A stretch of DNA of 64,000 nucleotides from Mycobacterium sp. SMC-8 (GCF_025263565.1 NZ_CP079865.1:62001-126000); one strand, 5' to 3'; shown: positions 53,919-62,572, counted from the stretch's first letter. Made by a program: numbers and translations. Notes: generated from the sequence alone by a model not told the origin.

Positions 53919-54542
53919 TCAGGGCCTTTCCACTCGGGTGCGCACCGAGATGCGTGGCGCTGAGGCCAGCGGCGCCAAGGCGGTGCGGACGGCGCCGGCG
54001 ATGGCGTCTTTGGTGACGTCGGGTCCGGTGGTGCGGGCGGTCACTTTGACCGCGCGGCGGGTCGCCGAGGCGGTGGCCTTGGTGACGCCGGGAACGACGC
54101 GCGCGGCGGCGGCGGCGAGTTTGGCGGTGTCGGCGACGTCGAGGTAGACGCTGGTTTTGGCCTGCACGGGGATGGCTTTGCGGCGGCGCGGGGACAGCGC
54201 TGTCCCGACGAGAATGAGGCCGACGGCGGCGAGGATGGCGCCGATGGGGACCATCCAGCCGGCCGCGGATTGGCCGTCGAACCAGTTGATGGCCGCTTGG
54301 GTCCAGGAGGGTCCGGTGATCCAGCCGGCCGCGGCGATGCCGTCGCGGATGCCGGCCGCGCCGAGGGCGATCAGCAGCAGGGCGCTGATCACGCCGACGT
54401 AGTGCGCGGCCGCCGGTGCCAGCGGCGGCGGGGCCGATGCCGGGGATTGTGGCGTGGCCTCGGGTTGGCGGGTGCCGTTGTGCAGCGGCCCGGAGGTCGA
54501 GTGTGTCGACGGAACGTGTTCGAGGTGTTCGGGGGCGGTCAT
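53919..54542 (-). CDS. DUF6286-type membrane protein of the Asp23 cluster
   Basis: A 207-residue protein. The N-terminal 30 residues are cytoplasmic and Pro-rich; two membrane segments follow (PAAAHYVGVISALLLIALGAA and AAGWMVPIGAILAAVGLILVG), then an Asp23-related beta-alpha domain (VYLDVADTAKLAAAAARVVPGV...VRTALAPLASAPRISVRTRVERP). Actinobacterial Asp23 clusters have such a protein between Asp23 and AmaP. The start overlaps the Asp23 gene stop (ATGA). It probably forms a membrane complex with AmaP and Asp23. Confidence 0.72.
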   Translation of the reverse strand: MTAPEHLEHVPSTHSTSGPLHNGTRQPEATPQSPASAPPPLAPAAAHYVGVISALLLIALGAAGIRDGIAAAGWITGPSWTQAAINWFDGQSAAGWMVPIGAILAAVGLILVGTALSPRRRKAIPVQAKTSVYLDVADTAKLAAAAARVVPGVTKATASATRRAVKVTARTTGPDVTKDAIAGAVRTALAPLASAPRISVRTRVERP

Positions 54543-54916
54543 TGGACCCGCTTTCCGGTGGTGGCGTCGTTGGTGGTGACGGCGGCGACCGCCACGTCGA
54601 CGCCGTCGACCTGCAATCCGGCCAGGTGCGAGAGCGCGAAGGTGACATTGTCGCGCACGGCGGCGCTGACGGCGCTGAGTTGGTAGCTCCAGGGCACGGC
54701 GATGTCGACTTTCGCGCGGACGCGTCCGGCGGCGATGCTGACGCGGGTCTTGGGTTTGGTGCGTCCGGTGAGTTTGTCCAGGCCGCTGGCCTGAAGCCGA
54801 ACTCCGGCGGTGTCGAGGGCGGCTTTGGCGGCGATCTGTTCGGCGACGCGGTCATGCACGATCAGCGAACCCCGACCGCCGGGGTCGTGGTCGACTGCGG
54901 GCGCGGTGTCAGCCAC
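54539..54916 (-). CDS. Asp23/Gls24-family envelope stress protein (2)
   Basis: A 125-residue soluble protein from GTG 54916. SLIVHDRVAEQIAAKAALDT, VSIAAGRVRAKVDIAVPW and VRDNVTFALSHLAGLQVDGVDVAV are the three Asp23 segments. It overlaps the small DUF2273-like gene by eight bases and the DUF6286-type gene by four. These proteins form filaments or sheets below the membrane and support the envelope. It is one of at least three such proteins in this cluster. Confidence 0.78.
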   Translation of the reverse strand: MADTAPAVDHDPGGRGSLIVHDRVAEQIAAKAALDTAGVRLQASGLDKLTGRTKPKTRVSIAAGRVRAKVDIAVPWSYQLSAVSAAVRDNVTFALSHLAGLQVDGVDVAVAAVTTNDATTGKRVQ

Positions 54917-55088
54917 GGCCGCGTCCCCGCAGGAGGGTGGCGAGGTCGAATTCGCCGTCGCGTTGCCCGCCGATCGCGTAGCCGATAGCGCCCAGGATCA
55001 CAGCGATCAGGAAGCCGGTGAATCCGCCGGCGGCGGCGGCGACGCCGAGCAGCAGCCCGGCCAGTAAACCTACGGTGGCAGTGGTCAT
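54909..55088 (-). CDS. Small DUF2273-like membrane protein
   Basis: A 59-residue protein from ATG 55088 to TGA 54909, too short for many gene callers. It has a Gly-rich membrane hairpin, LLAGLLLGVAAAAGGFTGF followed by LIAVILGAIGYAIGG, then a charged tail (QRDGEFDLATLLRGRGRG). This matches small DUF2273 proteins that accompany Asp23 and AmaP. GAGAGGACC before the ATG supports the start. It overlaps the Asp23 gene. Confidence 0.78.
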   Translation of the reverse strand: MTTATVGLLAGLLLGVAAAAGGFTGFLIAVILGAIGYAIGGQRDGEFDLATLLRGRGRG

Positions 55089-55142
55089 TGGGGTGGTCCT
55101 CTCACATGGTGGAAGTCGTTGTCAGACAGAGCAGTCGGGGCG

Positions 55143-55412
55143 TTAGAGGGTGAAGTAGCGGCGGCTGGTGTGTCGGCGCCGCCACTGACGGAGCCAGCGG
55201 TGCAGTCGTGCGCGCCGCGACCGCCGGATGATCAGCACCACCTCCGGGGGTGGTCCGCCGTCGGGTTGGCGGTCGATCTCGGCCAGCGCGGCGATGAGGT
55301 CTGCTGCGGAGCCGCCGCGATCGGGATGGTGCGCCCAGGCTGCCGCGCGCCGAGCGCTGTGGCGGTCGCGGTCGGCGGCCACGTGCTGCCCGCCCGGCGG
55401 GGTGTCGGTCAT
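55143..55412 (-). CDS. Basic hypothetical protein of the Asp23 cluster
   Basis: An 89-residue protein with a strongly basic C-terminus (RRSRRARLHRWLRQWRRRHTSRRYF). There is no known domain. The start (55412) overlaps the preceding Asp23-like stop (ATGA), so it is part of the operon. It could bind nucleic acid or acidic lipids. Its Arg-rich content gives a risk that the frame is only a by-product of high GC, but the overlap supports it. Confidence 0.5.
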   Translation of the reverse strand: MTDTPPGGQHVAADRDRHSARRAAAWAHHPDRGGSAADLIAALAEIDRQPDGGPPPEVVLIIRRSRRARLHRWLRQWRRRHTSRRYFTL

Positions 55413-55717
55413 GATGGGGCGGGGGCGACGTCTTCGACGGTGACGTTGACCTCGGCGCCGGGATGCCGGGCGCTGACGGTGGCGCGGACCGCGGCGGCGG
55501 TGTCGCGCACCGCGACGCCGAACACCACGACGATGTGGACGTCGACGACGTTGTCGGTGATGCGGATGCCGGCGACGCGCCGTCCCGGTAGGTAGGTGCC
55601 GACCTCGCCGAACATGCCGGGGTGCAGCGCGGCGACGCCGGGAACCGCCAGCACCGCGGCGGCGAGCCGGTCGGCGGGCTCCTGCGGTGCCGGCGTCGCC
55701 GCATACCCCTCGGTCAC
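55409..55717 (-). CDS. Short Asp23-like protein
   Basis: A 102-residue protein. LAAAVLAVPGVAALHPGMFGEVGTYLPGRRVAGIRI, VDVHIVVVFGVAVRDTAAAVRATV and PGAEVNVTVEDVAP follow the Asp23 pattern (beta-strand, helix, strand), but the N-terminal part is reduced. It lies directly after the longer Asp23 gene (stop 55718, start 55717), and the next gene overlaps its stop. It is likely to partner with the full-length Asp23. Confidence 0.72.
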   Translation of the reverse strand: MTEGYAATPAPQEPADRLAAAVLAVPGVAALHPGMFGEVGTYLPGRRVAGIRITDNVVDVHIVVVFGVAVRDTAAAVRATVSARHPGAEVNVTVEDVAPAPS

Positions 55718-56191
55718 TTACTGAACCCGCGCCGGGCGGCTGCTGTCGGTGCTGGTGTCGTCGTCGCTGTCGTCCTCGACGTGCACGTCGTTGACGGTGA
55801 TGTTGACCTCGGTGACCTCCAGGCCGGTCATCTTCTCGATCGCGGCGATGACGTTGCGGCGAATCCCGCTGGCCAGATCGGTGATCGCGACCCCGTACTC
55901 GGCGACGATGTCGATGTCGATCGCCGCCTGCTTCTCGCCGACCTCCACCGACACGCCCTGGCCGTGGTTGACGGTGGCGCCGGGGATGCGCTCACGGAGC
56001 TGGCCGACGATGCGCTGCGCGCCGCCGCCCAGGTCGTAGACGCCGTGGACTTCGCGCGCGGACAGGCCGGCGATCTTGGAGACCACCGTGTCGGCGATCG
56101 TGGTCTTTCCGTGCGACGTGGTCAGGGCGGTTTCGCTGGCGGCCGCGGCCGGGGACTTCGGCGCGGTGGCGGGGGGCTGGGTGCTCGTCAT
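55718..56191 (-). CDS. Asp23/Gls24-family envelope stress protein (1)
   Basis: Start at ATG 56191 behind AAAGGAA (six codons shorter than the longest frame); 157 residues. GKTTIADTVVSKIAGLSAREVHGVYDLGG is the best Asp23 signature here, followed by SVEVGEKQAAIDIDIVAEYGV and VTEVNITVNDVHVEDD. The acidic end (EDDSDDDTSTD) is unstructured. It is the first gene of the minus-strand cluster that continues to about 52998 and beyond; the promoter must be in 56192-56400, divergent from the sigma gene. Confidence 0.86.
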   Translation of the reverse strand: MTSTQPPATAPKSPAAAASETALTTSHGKTTIADTVVSKIAGLSAREVHGVYDLGGGAQRIVGQLRERIPGATVNHGQGVSVEVGEKQAAIDIDIVAEYGVAITDLASGIRRNVIAAIEKMTGLEVTEVNITVNDVHVEDDSDDDTSTDSSRPARVQ

Positions 56192-56322
56192 GGGCACGGT
56201 TCCTTTCACAATTCTCGTCTGGGGTACATGGGCGTAGACGGGGCCGCATCACCGAAGTGCACGTCCGACCGCACGATTGTGATGTAGAACACATGTACCC
56301 GATTTTTCGGGTGCGCGTGAAA

Positions 56323-56350
56323 GGTTTTGTCTCAGCCCTTGTGCGGGTGT
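56323..56350 (+). promoter_or_regulatory. SigF-like promoter candidate before the sigma gene
   Basis: GGTTTT at 56323 and GGGTGT at 56345 with a 16-base spacer resemble the mycobacterial SigF consensus (GGTTT and GGGTA). It is 53 bp before GTG 56403. This is by eye only; the -10 has one change. Confidence 0.4.
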
Positions 56351-56402
56351 GGCTGGTTCACCTCGCGCCGCGAGCCGGCTTTCGGGAGGAGGTCACGGCT
56401 TG

Positions 56403-56984
56403 GTGGACACCCCACCCCGTGAAACGCTCTCGGCGGCAACGCACCTGGGTGACCGCACCCTGGCGGCGGCCGCCGCCCTGGGTGAACGCGCGGCGTTCGA
56501 AACGATCGTGCACCGCTACGGCCCGCTGCTCTACGGTTATGTTCGGCGCATGATCAGCGACCGCGACGGGGTCGATGACGTGGTCCAGGAGACGTTCGTC
56601 GCCGCCTGGCGTCAAATCGACAACTACCGCGGTGAAGCGGCCCTCAAGACGTGGCTGTTCCGCATTTGTGACCGCAAGATCATCGACTCACGCCGAGTGC
56701 GCTACGCCGAACCGATCGATGACCGCCTCATCGACCCCATCGATCCATCGGCGGCCCGAGATCCGGCGATCGTGTTGTCCAACACCGAGTTTCTCGAGGC
56801 CCTGGAACGTGCGCTGGCCGAGCTACCGGTCCGTCAACGCGCGGTGTGGGTGTTGCGGGAGATCGACGGCTTGACGTTCCCCCAGATCGGCGTGACCCTG
56901 AACTTGAGTCCCGGGGCGGCGCGCGGACATCACCACCGGGCTCAATCAACTCTTCGACGAAGGATGCAGCGATGGCAGCAATGA
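56403..56984 (+). CDS. ECF-type sigma factor
   Basis: GTG 56403 (or TTG 56400) follows GGAGGAGG; 193 residues. Region 2 is FETIVHRYGPLLYGYVRRMISDRDGVDDVVQETFVAAWRQI..., region 4 is LPVRQRAVWVLREIDGLTFPQIGVTLNLSPGAARGHHHRAQSTLRRRM. The linker between holds no extra domain. The gene diverges from the Asp23 operon and overlaps the next, Asp23-like, gene. The probable role is to drive the stress cluster. No zinc-type anti-sigma factor is next to it. Confidence 0.83.
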   Translation: MDTPPRETLSAATHLGDRTLAAAAALGERAAFETIVHRYGPLLYGYVRRMISDRDGVDDVVQETFVAAWRQIDNYRGEAALKTWLFRICDRKIIDSRRVRYAEPIDDRLIDPIDPSAARDPAIVLSNTEFLEALERALAELPVRQRAVWVLREIDGLTFPQIGVTLNLSPGAARGHHHRAQSTLRRRMQRWQQ

Positions 56985-57451
56985 ACGGGGACGACCCGCT
57001 CGGCGTACTGCTCTCGCGCGCCGGACAAGCATTGCGGGAGCTGGGTGAACCCGGCTGGGATCGCATCGCCGACACCGTGATCGCCGCAGTCCGCAACACC
57101 CCCCGCTCCGGCTGGCCGGTGACCGCCGAGGACCCCGACCCCCAGCAGCCGCCGCTGCCAGGGTGCATCGCGGTCAGCGATCTGGTCATCCGCGCCGCCC
57201 TGGCCGCAGCACTGCGCGTCGATCAGATCTGCGCCCCTGCCGCCGTCGACGTCCACCTCGACGGCACCGACCTGCAGCGCATCAGTGTCGCGATCACCGG
57301 CCGCTACGGCAACCGGCTCACCGAGGTCGCCGACCACGTCCGCGACCTCGCCGCCGGCATCCTCGACGACCTTCTCGGAGTGGCCGCCCTCGGGCACCAG
57401 ATCGACGTCGCCGTCATCGACATCGTCCGGGGCAACCCGCTCGCCGAATAG
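56972..57451 (+). CDS. Asp23-like protein coupled to the sigma factor
   Basis: ATG 56972 gives 159 residues; ATG 56981 overlaps the sigma stop (ATGA) and is equally good. The N-terminal 65 residues are helical; the rest follows Asp23 (CIAVSDLVIRAALAAAL, AAVDVHLDGTDLQRISVAITGRYGNRLTEVADHVRDLAAGIL, in parts). It sits where an anti-sigma factor is often found, so it might keep the sigma factor inactive. That role is speculative. The 149 bp behind it hold the promoter region for the next gene. Confidence 0.6.
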   Translation: MAAMNGDDPLGVLLSRAGQALRELGEPGWDRIADTVIAAVRNTPRSGWPVTAEDPDPQQPPLPGCIAVSDLVIRAALAAALRVDQICAPAAVDVHLDGTDLQRISVAITGRYGNRLTEVADHVRDLAAGILDDLLGVAALGHQIDVAVIDIVRGNPLAE

Positions 57452-57600
57452 CGCGCCACCCTCGAGCCAAAAGAGCGAGTTTCCCTGCGTAGAAATTAGG
57501 GAATTGACTCCGCCGAACGTCACGTGCCCCGGTTTTCGTAAAACGCCGAGACTACGACGACTTTCGCTATTGGCTGCCGCGCAACGTGGCTCTCTAGGGA

Positions 57601-58482
57601 ATGGACGTGTATATGAGGGACGCTCTGAACGACATGTGGCGCTCGGTGGCCACCTTCGCCCCCAAACTGGTGGCCTTCCTGCTGATCCTGATCATCGGGC
57701 TGATCGTGGCCAAACTGATCTCCAAGGCGGTCGACAAAATCTTGGAACGGGTCGGGTTCGACCGCGCGGTGGAACGCGGCGGAGTCAAACGCGCCCTGGC
57801 CAACAGCCGATACGACGCGTCAACCATCGCCGGGAAGATCGTCTACTACGCGCTGGTGCTGTTCGTGCTGCAACTGGCGTTCGGGGTGTTCGGCCCCAAC
57901 CCCATCAGCGAACTGCTCAGCGGAGTGATCGCGTTCCTGCCCAAACTGTTCGTCGCCCTGATCATCGTGGTGGTGGCCTCGGCGATCGCCGCCGCGGTGC
58001 GAGATCTGTTGTCCAACAGCCTCAGTGGACTGTCCTACGGCAGAATGCTGGCCAACATCGCCAGCGTGTTCATCCTCGGCCTGGGAATCATCGCCGCGCT
58101 CAACCAGATCGGCATCGCGCTGACAGTCACCTTGCCGGTGCTGGTCGCGGTCCTGGGCACGATCGGCGGCATCCTGGTCGTCGGGGTCGGCGGCGGCCTG
58201 ATCAAACCGATGCAGCACCGCTGGGAGGACTACCTCAACAAAGCCGAGCAGGAAAGTCGTAACGTCCGCGACAAGGTGTCCTCCCCGCACGGCACGATGC
58301 CTCCGCAGCAACCCGGTCAGGTCGGGGCAGCAGCGCCGGGCTCCTACGACGGCCCCTCCGGGCAGCGACACGCCCATGCGGGCGGTGAGCCGCCCCACGG
58401 CTACCAGCAGCCCGGCTACCCACCCCCAGCGCAGCAGCAACCGCCCTACGGCACCAATCCGCCCCCGCGGCAGGGGTACTGA
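57601..58482 (+). CDS. MscS-like (TM-helix) mechanosensitive channel protein
   Basis: A 293-residue protein. Membrane segments lie at about 20-42, 80-102, 115-137 and 155-200. The region LISKAVDKILERVGFDRAVERGG and the Gly-rich helix IGGILVVGVGGGLIKPMQ are typical of the conserved TM-helix repeat proteins related to MscS. The cytoplasmic beta domain of true MscS is replaced by a Pro/Gln/Gly/Tyr-rich tail (GYQQPGYPPPAQQQPPYGTN), so it may be an osmotic-stress membrane protein and not a full channel. It has its own strong terminator. Confidence 0.75.
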   Translation: MDVYMRDALNDMWRSVATFAPKLVAFLLILIIGLIVAKLISKAVDKILERVGFDRAVERGGVKRALANSRYDASTIAGKIVYYALVLFVLQLAFGVFGPNPISELLSGVIAFLPKLFVALIIVVVASAIAAAVRDLLSNSLSGLSYGRMLANIASVFILGLGIIAALNQIGIALTVTLPVLVAVLGTIGGILVVGVGGGLIKPMQHRWEDYLNKAEQESRNVRDKVSSPHGTMPPQQPGQVGAAAPGSYDGPSGQRHAHAGGEPPHGYQQPGYPPPAQQQPPYGTNPPPRQGY

Positions 58483-58548
58483 CCGCTGCTCCGAATCCAC
58501 CTGTGCGGCGCTGGTTCCGGTGCAGCCTAGGGCCGACGATTCGTCAAC

Positions 58549-58586
58549 AGCGACCCAGACGCCACCCGCACGGCGTCTGGGTCGCT
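58549..58586 (+). terminator. Strong terminator hairpin after the MscS-like gene
   Basis: A perfect 15-bp stem: AGCGACCCAGACGCC (58549-58563) and GGCGTCTGGGTCGCT (58572-58586) with an 8-base loop. It is 66 bp after the stop. No T run follows. Confidence 0.7.
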
Positions 58587-59097
58587 CACGGCGAGCGGGC
58601 CGTCAGGTGGGGGCAGCGGCCGGCGACGCCGTCGCACACCGAATCACCGACGCGCTCATCGAGACGCCCACACAGGCTGATGCCCGATCCAGCGGCGATG
58701 ACGAACAAGTGCCAGCCATAGCCGGTGCAGCGAAAACTCGCTGCCGCCTGTCCGCGTGCGCGGCCGCCCGGAGGCGCTGCTGGGGCACCGTCGGCCTGCT
58801 GCTCAGGTTCGGACTCGCCGCACCGCATCTGTACCGCGGACGCGCTGGAATTGGATAGCCGGGTTACGGTTCACCGCAAGACGCCCGCTGAGCGCAAGCC
58901 GCTAAGGAAGCAGGATGTTAGTGTCCAGGCCGATGCCACTCGTCACCACCCGCGCTCGCCGCAGGCTGCGCCGGCCGGCGGCCCGCCGCCGCGGCGTGCG
59001 CAGCACCTCAGGGCGCCCTGAGACCGCGATACTGCTGGGTGTGGTCATCGTGTCCGTCGCGGTGGTGTGGGCGCGCCGCCAACGTCGCCGCCAGTCG

Positions 59098-60022
59098 TTA
59101 GGGCGTGTCTCCCATATGGCGTGTCCAGATGATGCACGCGCTGAGGACTACGGCGGCGCGGTAGACGATGGCGAGCTTGTCGTAGCGGGTGGCCAGTCCG
59201 CGCCATTGTTTGAGCAGGGCGAAAGATCGTTCGACGAGATTGCGCTGCTTGTAGCGGATCTCGTCGAACGCCGGCGGTCGCCCGCCTCGTCGTCCACGGC
59301 GTAGCCGTGCGGCGATCTCGTCGCTTTTCTGCGGGATGACCGCGGCGATCCCACGATCGCGCAGCATCCGTCGTGCGACCCCGCTGGAGTAGGCGCGGTC
59401 GGCGATCACCGCATCCGGGTGCGAACGCGACCGTCCGTGGTGGCGCGGCACGACGATCTCGTCGAGCACACCTGCCAGCATCGCCTGGTCGTTGCGTTGC
59501 CCACCGGTGATCACCACAGCCAGTGGTCGACCGTTGCCGTCGACGGCGGTGTGGATCTTGGTGGTCAATCCACCCCGTGACCGCCCGATACCGTGACCTG
59601 CGGGTTCGCACTCGGTCAGCGGCAGATTCGTGTAATTCGACCCAGCCCCCTGTGTCCTGATCGGGTCGGGTCGTGTTCGTCGCGTGCTGATGCGCCCGGT
59701 TGATCGTGGCGTCTACCGATACCGTCCAGTCCAATCGGCCGTCGGCATCGGCGGTCGCCAACAGTGCCATCAGCACCCGATCCCACGTACCGTCACCGGC
59801 GTAGCGACGATGGCGCTTCCACACCGTCTGCCAGGGCCCGAACTCCGAACGAGGCAGGTCACGCCACGGAATCCCGGTCCGGTACCGGTAGATGATGCCC
59901 TCGACAACCCGTCGATCGTCACCAAAGGGGTGCCCGCGACGCCCCTCATTGGAGGGCAACAGCCTCGAAATCAACTCCCACTGGGCATCATTGAAAAACC
60001 GGAACCGCGAAGCCATCGTCAC
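59098..60022 (-). CDS. IS5-family transposase, two overlapping frames
   Basis: Frame one starts at 60022 (FFNDAQWELISRLLPSNEGRRGHPFGDDRRVVEGIIYRYRTG in part; first Asp in VSVDATINRAHQH). Frame two, ending at 59098, has TTKIHTAVDGNGRPLAV, VIADRAYSS and NLVERSFALLKQWRG with the Glu. A +1 shift joins them, as in the other IS5 copies. The stop codon TAA is completed by the TA target bases outside the element. It appears intact. Confidence 0.86.
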
Positions 60023-60069
60023 CTCGACAGCATCGCCTCAAAACCGAGTCCCATAAGGGAGACACGCCC
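59101..60069. mobile_element. IS5-family (IS427-like) element, 969 bp, different from the 932-bp IS
   Basis: Inverted ends GGGCGTGTCTCCC at both borders, flanked by TA (59099-59100 and 60070-60071). The first eleven bases nearly match the ends of the 932-bp IS, so the two belong to the same group. Confidence 0.88.
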
Positions 60070-60122
60070 TAGCCGGTCCCGGTGACGACAAGCCTGCCGG
60101 TTACGAGAATCCCGCGATCTGA

Positions 60123-60487
60123 ATCGCCCAGCGTCAGACAGGCCGTGCAACCTTCGCCGAAACGCCGGGTCGCTGTCTTCCTCACGTAGTGGCAGTGGCA
60201 CGCTACCGCGCTCGGGCCGCGTCGGCGACGATGTCTGCGTCGCCGCCTTAGGTGTAGGCAGCTTCGCGCACGACCTCATCGGTCTCCAATCCAGCACCCA
60301 GCGCGCCACCGAGAGTGGCCAGCGAGTACGTCAGCCACGCGACCGGGGAGCCTGGCCGTTTTGCAACCTTCAAGTGTTGGTGTTTGAATCGGGTCCAAGT
60401 GTTTGCCAAGGCGAGATTGTCGGCCGTCGCTAACTGACGTCGGCTCTGCTATCAGGAGGGTGATGTGGGCACCCCGAAGGACTCGCG
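60123..60487. other. Intergenic, 365 bp
   Basis: No gene, repeat or hairpin of note was seen. The HicB-like gene starts at its right edge. Confidence 0.4.
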
Positions 60488-60775
60488 GTGAGTCGCTCCC
60501 CGAGGGGACGCGCCCTGCGGGTTGATCGCGACGCTGACTGGTCAGTGGTGAGCGAGACTGCTGACGACCACGGCGTGGTTTACCGAGTTCTATGGTCAGC
60601 CTATTCCTGGATGTACCTCGGGTTGTGCGATTCGTATCCGCATCTGTCGTGGCAGGCAACAACAGAAGACGGCGCGTTGAACGGAATCCGCCGGCAAATT
60701 CGACAACGCGCCGACGTTTCGTCGCCAACGGAAAGTGGATCGCGAGGGTGTTCGCCGGAAGGCTCGACCGTTTGA
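60488..60775 (+). CDS. HicB-like small protein (antitoxin-fold candidate)
   Basis: A 95-residue protein from GTG 60488. DWSVVSETADDHGVVYRVLWSAYSWMYLGLCDSYPHLSWQ and ATTEDGALNGIRRQI follow the HicB fold: strand, W-x-x-E/Y, the YLGLCxxxPxLS strand, then the helix with ALxGIRR. It lacks a C-terminal DNA-binding domain. No HicA toxin is found beside it. The next gene overlaps its stop (TTGA). It may be a stand-alone antitoxin-like protein. I rate the family from the core motif only. Confidence 0.5.
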   Translation: MSRSPRGRALRVDRDADWSVVSETADDHGVVYRVLWSAYSWMYLGLCDSYPHLSWQATTEDGALNGIRRQIRQRADVSSPTESGSRGCSPEGSTV

Positions 60776-60993
60776 GTCATTCCAGCGGCGTCGATCCCCT
60801 GCTGCCTGCACTACGGCAGCGCTTCCAAACCGCCCTCAACACTGCCCTCGTCGTGGGTCGGCCACCCGAGTGCGCCATCGACCTTGGACCGCGAACCTTA
60901 GCTGCAGTAGCGCTTATTGCCGCCGAGCACCCCGACGCCAGCGCCCAGATCATCGCCGCAGCCTATGACACCTTCCTGGACGAACATGGTTAG
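60772..60993 (+). CDS. Small helical hypothetical protein
   Basis: TTG 60772 (after GGAAGG at 60757-60762) gives 73 residues and overlaps the stop of the HicB-like gene. Helical, with VDPLLPALRQRFQTALNTAL and ASAQIIAAAYDTFLDEHG. No family. The overlap suggests that it is translated with the HicB-like protein; it is too short to be a known toxin. Confidence 0.4.
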   Translation: MSHSSGVDPLLPALRQRFQTALNTALVVGRPPECAIDLGPRTLAAVALIAAEHPDASAQIIAAAYDTFLDEHG

Positions 60994-61471
60994 CACAACC
61001 TGATTGGTAGTACCGGAGATCACGGCCGTCTCAACGAGGAGGGGATTGCGGGTGGCCGGCAAAGCCAACGCGGAGAGAAGCTAACTACGTCGTGCGCGTT
61101 CGGCCGCCATCACGCTGGTTGGTTGTCGCGACCATTCAAGAGACAGAAGGGATGATCCGTTGCGGTGGGTGCTGGCCATCGGCAGCGCGCTGGCAATCAC
61201 AGTCGGCGCGGCGATCGCGCTCAGTACGCCGATCCAGTTAGCCAGTGCGGATCACCTCGGGCGGCCGATTGCATGCGGCGATGCGCTGCGGGCAGACAGT
61301 GCCGCCGCGGAAGCTGCCGACGACTATAATCGGCGCCTGAACGACAGCAGCCCTGATCGCTTCATTGCCACGGACTACGAAAACCAGTGCGCAGCGATGA
61401 TCGTTGAGAAGCGCCGACACGCCGTGATCGTCAGCGCCGCGGCAGCAGTGGCCGTGCTGACAACAGGCGGT

Positions 61472-62572
61472 CTAGTGTCCTGAGTCATTAATTCGGTTGC
61501 AGTAGTTGGCGATGCTTGCCAGGATCTGGTCGGCGGTCTTAGTCCAGACGTAAGGCTTGGGGTTGTCGTTCCAGGTGTCGATCCAGGCACGGATATCGGC
61601 GTTGAGTTGCCGCACCGAGGTGTGAGTGGAGCGGCGCAGTTTCTTGGTGGTCAGCTCGGCAAACCAGCGCTCGACGAGATTGAGCCACGAAGAGCTGGTC
61701 GGGGTGAAGTGCAGGACGAATCTGGGATGGCTTGCCAGCCAACGCTTCACCGCAGGCGTCTTGTGTGTGGAGGCATTGTCGAGGACCAGATGCACATCGA
61801 GATCGTCGGGAACTTCGGCATCGATCTTCTTGAGGAAGGCCAGGAACTCGGTGGCCCGGTGCCGGGAGTGCAGCGCGCCGATGACCTTGCCGGTGGTCAG
61901 GTCGAGGGCGGCGTACAAGCTGGAGGTGCCGTGGCGGACGTAGTCGTGGCTGGCTCGCGCCGGGGTTCCGGGCAGCATCGGAAACACGGGCTGGGTGCGA
62001 TTAAGGGCCTGGATCTGCGTCTTCTCATCCACGCAGAGCACCAGCGCCCGCTCCGGCGGGTCCAGGTACAGGCCGACGACATCGCGGACTTTGGCCACGA
62101 ACAGCGGATCCTTCGATAGCTTCCATGAGTCCTGCTTGTGGGGAGCCAGTCCGAACGCTCGCCAGACCCGCGACACCATCGACTGACTCAACCCCAAATG
62201 AGCGGCCATCGAGCGGGTCGACCAATGAGTGGCATCCGGCGGGGTGGTCTCCAGCGTCTTGGTGATCAACGCTTCGATCTGGTCGTCGCCGACGACCCGC
62301 GGACGACCCGGGCGAGGCTCGTCAACCAACCCGTCTAGACGTAATTCGACGAACCGGTTGCGCCATCGCCGCACCGTGCCGATCGACAGTTCCAGCCGAT
62401 CGGCGAGTTCGGTGTTGGAGCCACCGTCGGCGGCTGCCAACACAATTCGAGCCCGCATCGCCAGACCCGCGGCACTGGATCGTCGCCGCGCCCACCCCTC
62501 CAACTCGGCCCGCTCGTCAGTGGTCAAGACAATCTTCGCGGCATGAGGTGTCGGCACAACCCAGTCTAACAA
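61472..62572 (-). CDS. IS630-family transposase
   Basis: A 366-residue protein. Two N-terminal helix-turn-helix units (SNTELADRLELSIGTVRRWRNRF) and the DDE motif in VLCVDEKTQIQ, HLVLDNASTHKTP and WLNLVERWFAELTTK. The stop codon TAG is formed by the last element base and the target TA, so the C-terminus depends on the insertion site. It is complete. Confidence 0.93.
   Translation of the reverse strand: MLDWVVPTPHAAKIVLTTDERAELEGWARRRSSAAGLAMRARIVLAAADGGSNTELADRLELSIGTVRRWRNRFVELRLDGLVDEPRPGRPRVVGDDQIEALITKTLETTPPDATHWSTRSMAAHLGLSQSMVSRVWRAFGLAPHKQDSWKLSKDPLFVAKVRDVVGLYLDPPERALVLCVDEKTQIQALNRTQPVFPMLPGTPARASHDYVRHGTSSLYAALDLTTGKVIGALHSRHRATEFLAFLKKIDAEVPDDLDVHLVLDNASTHKTPAVKRWLASHPRFVLHFTPTSSSWLNLVERWFAELTTKKLRRSTHTSVRQLNADIRAWIDTWNDNPKPYVWTKTADQILASIANYCNRINDSGH

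Larger units (their letters stand above)
58915..60122 (+). pseudogene. Small membrane protein gene split by IS5
   Basis: ATG 58915 begins a 78-residue protein: a very Arg-rich N-terminus, one membrane segment (ETAILLGVVIVSVAVVWARR), then a tail. The IS at 59101-60069 sits after codon 62. Excising it with one TA joins QRRRQSL to AGPGDDKPAGYENPAI and a TGA at 60120-60122. AAGGAAGCAGG lies before the ATG. The 58587-58914 stretch before it holds only Arg-rich frames that look spurious. Confidence 0.55.
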
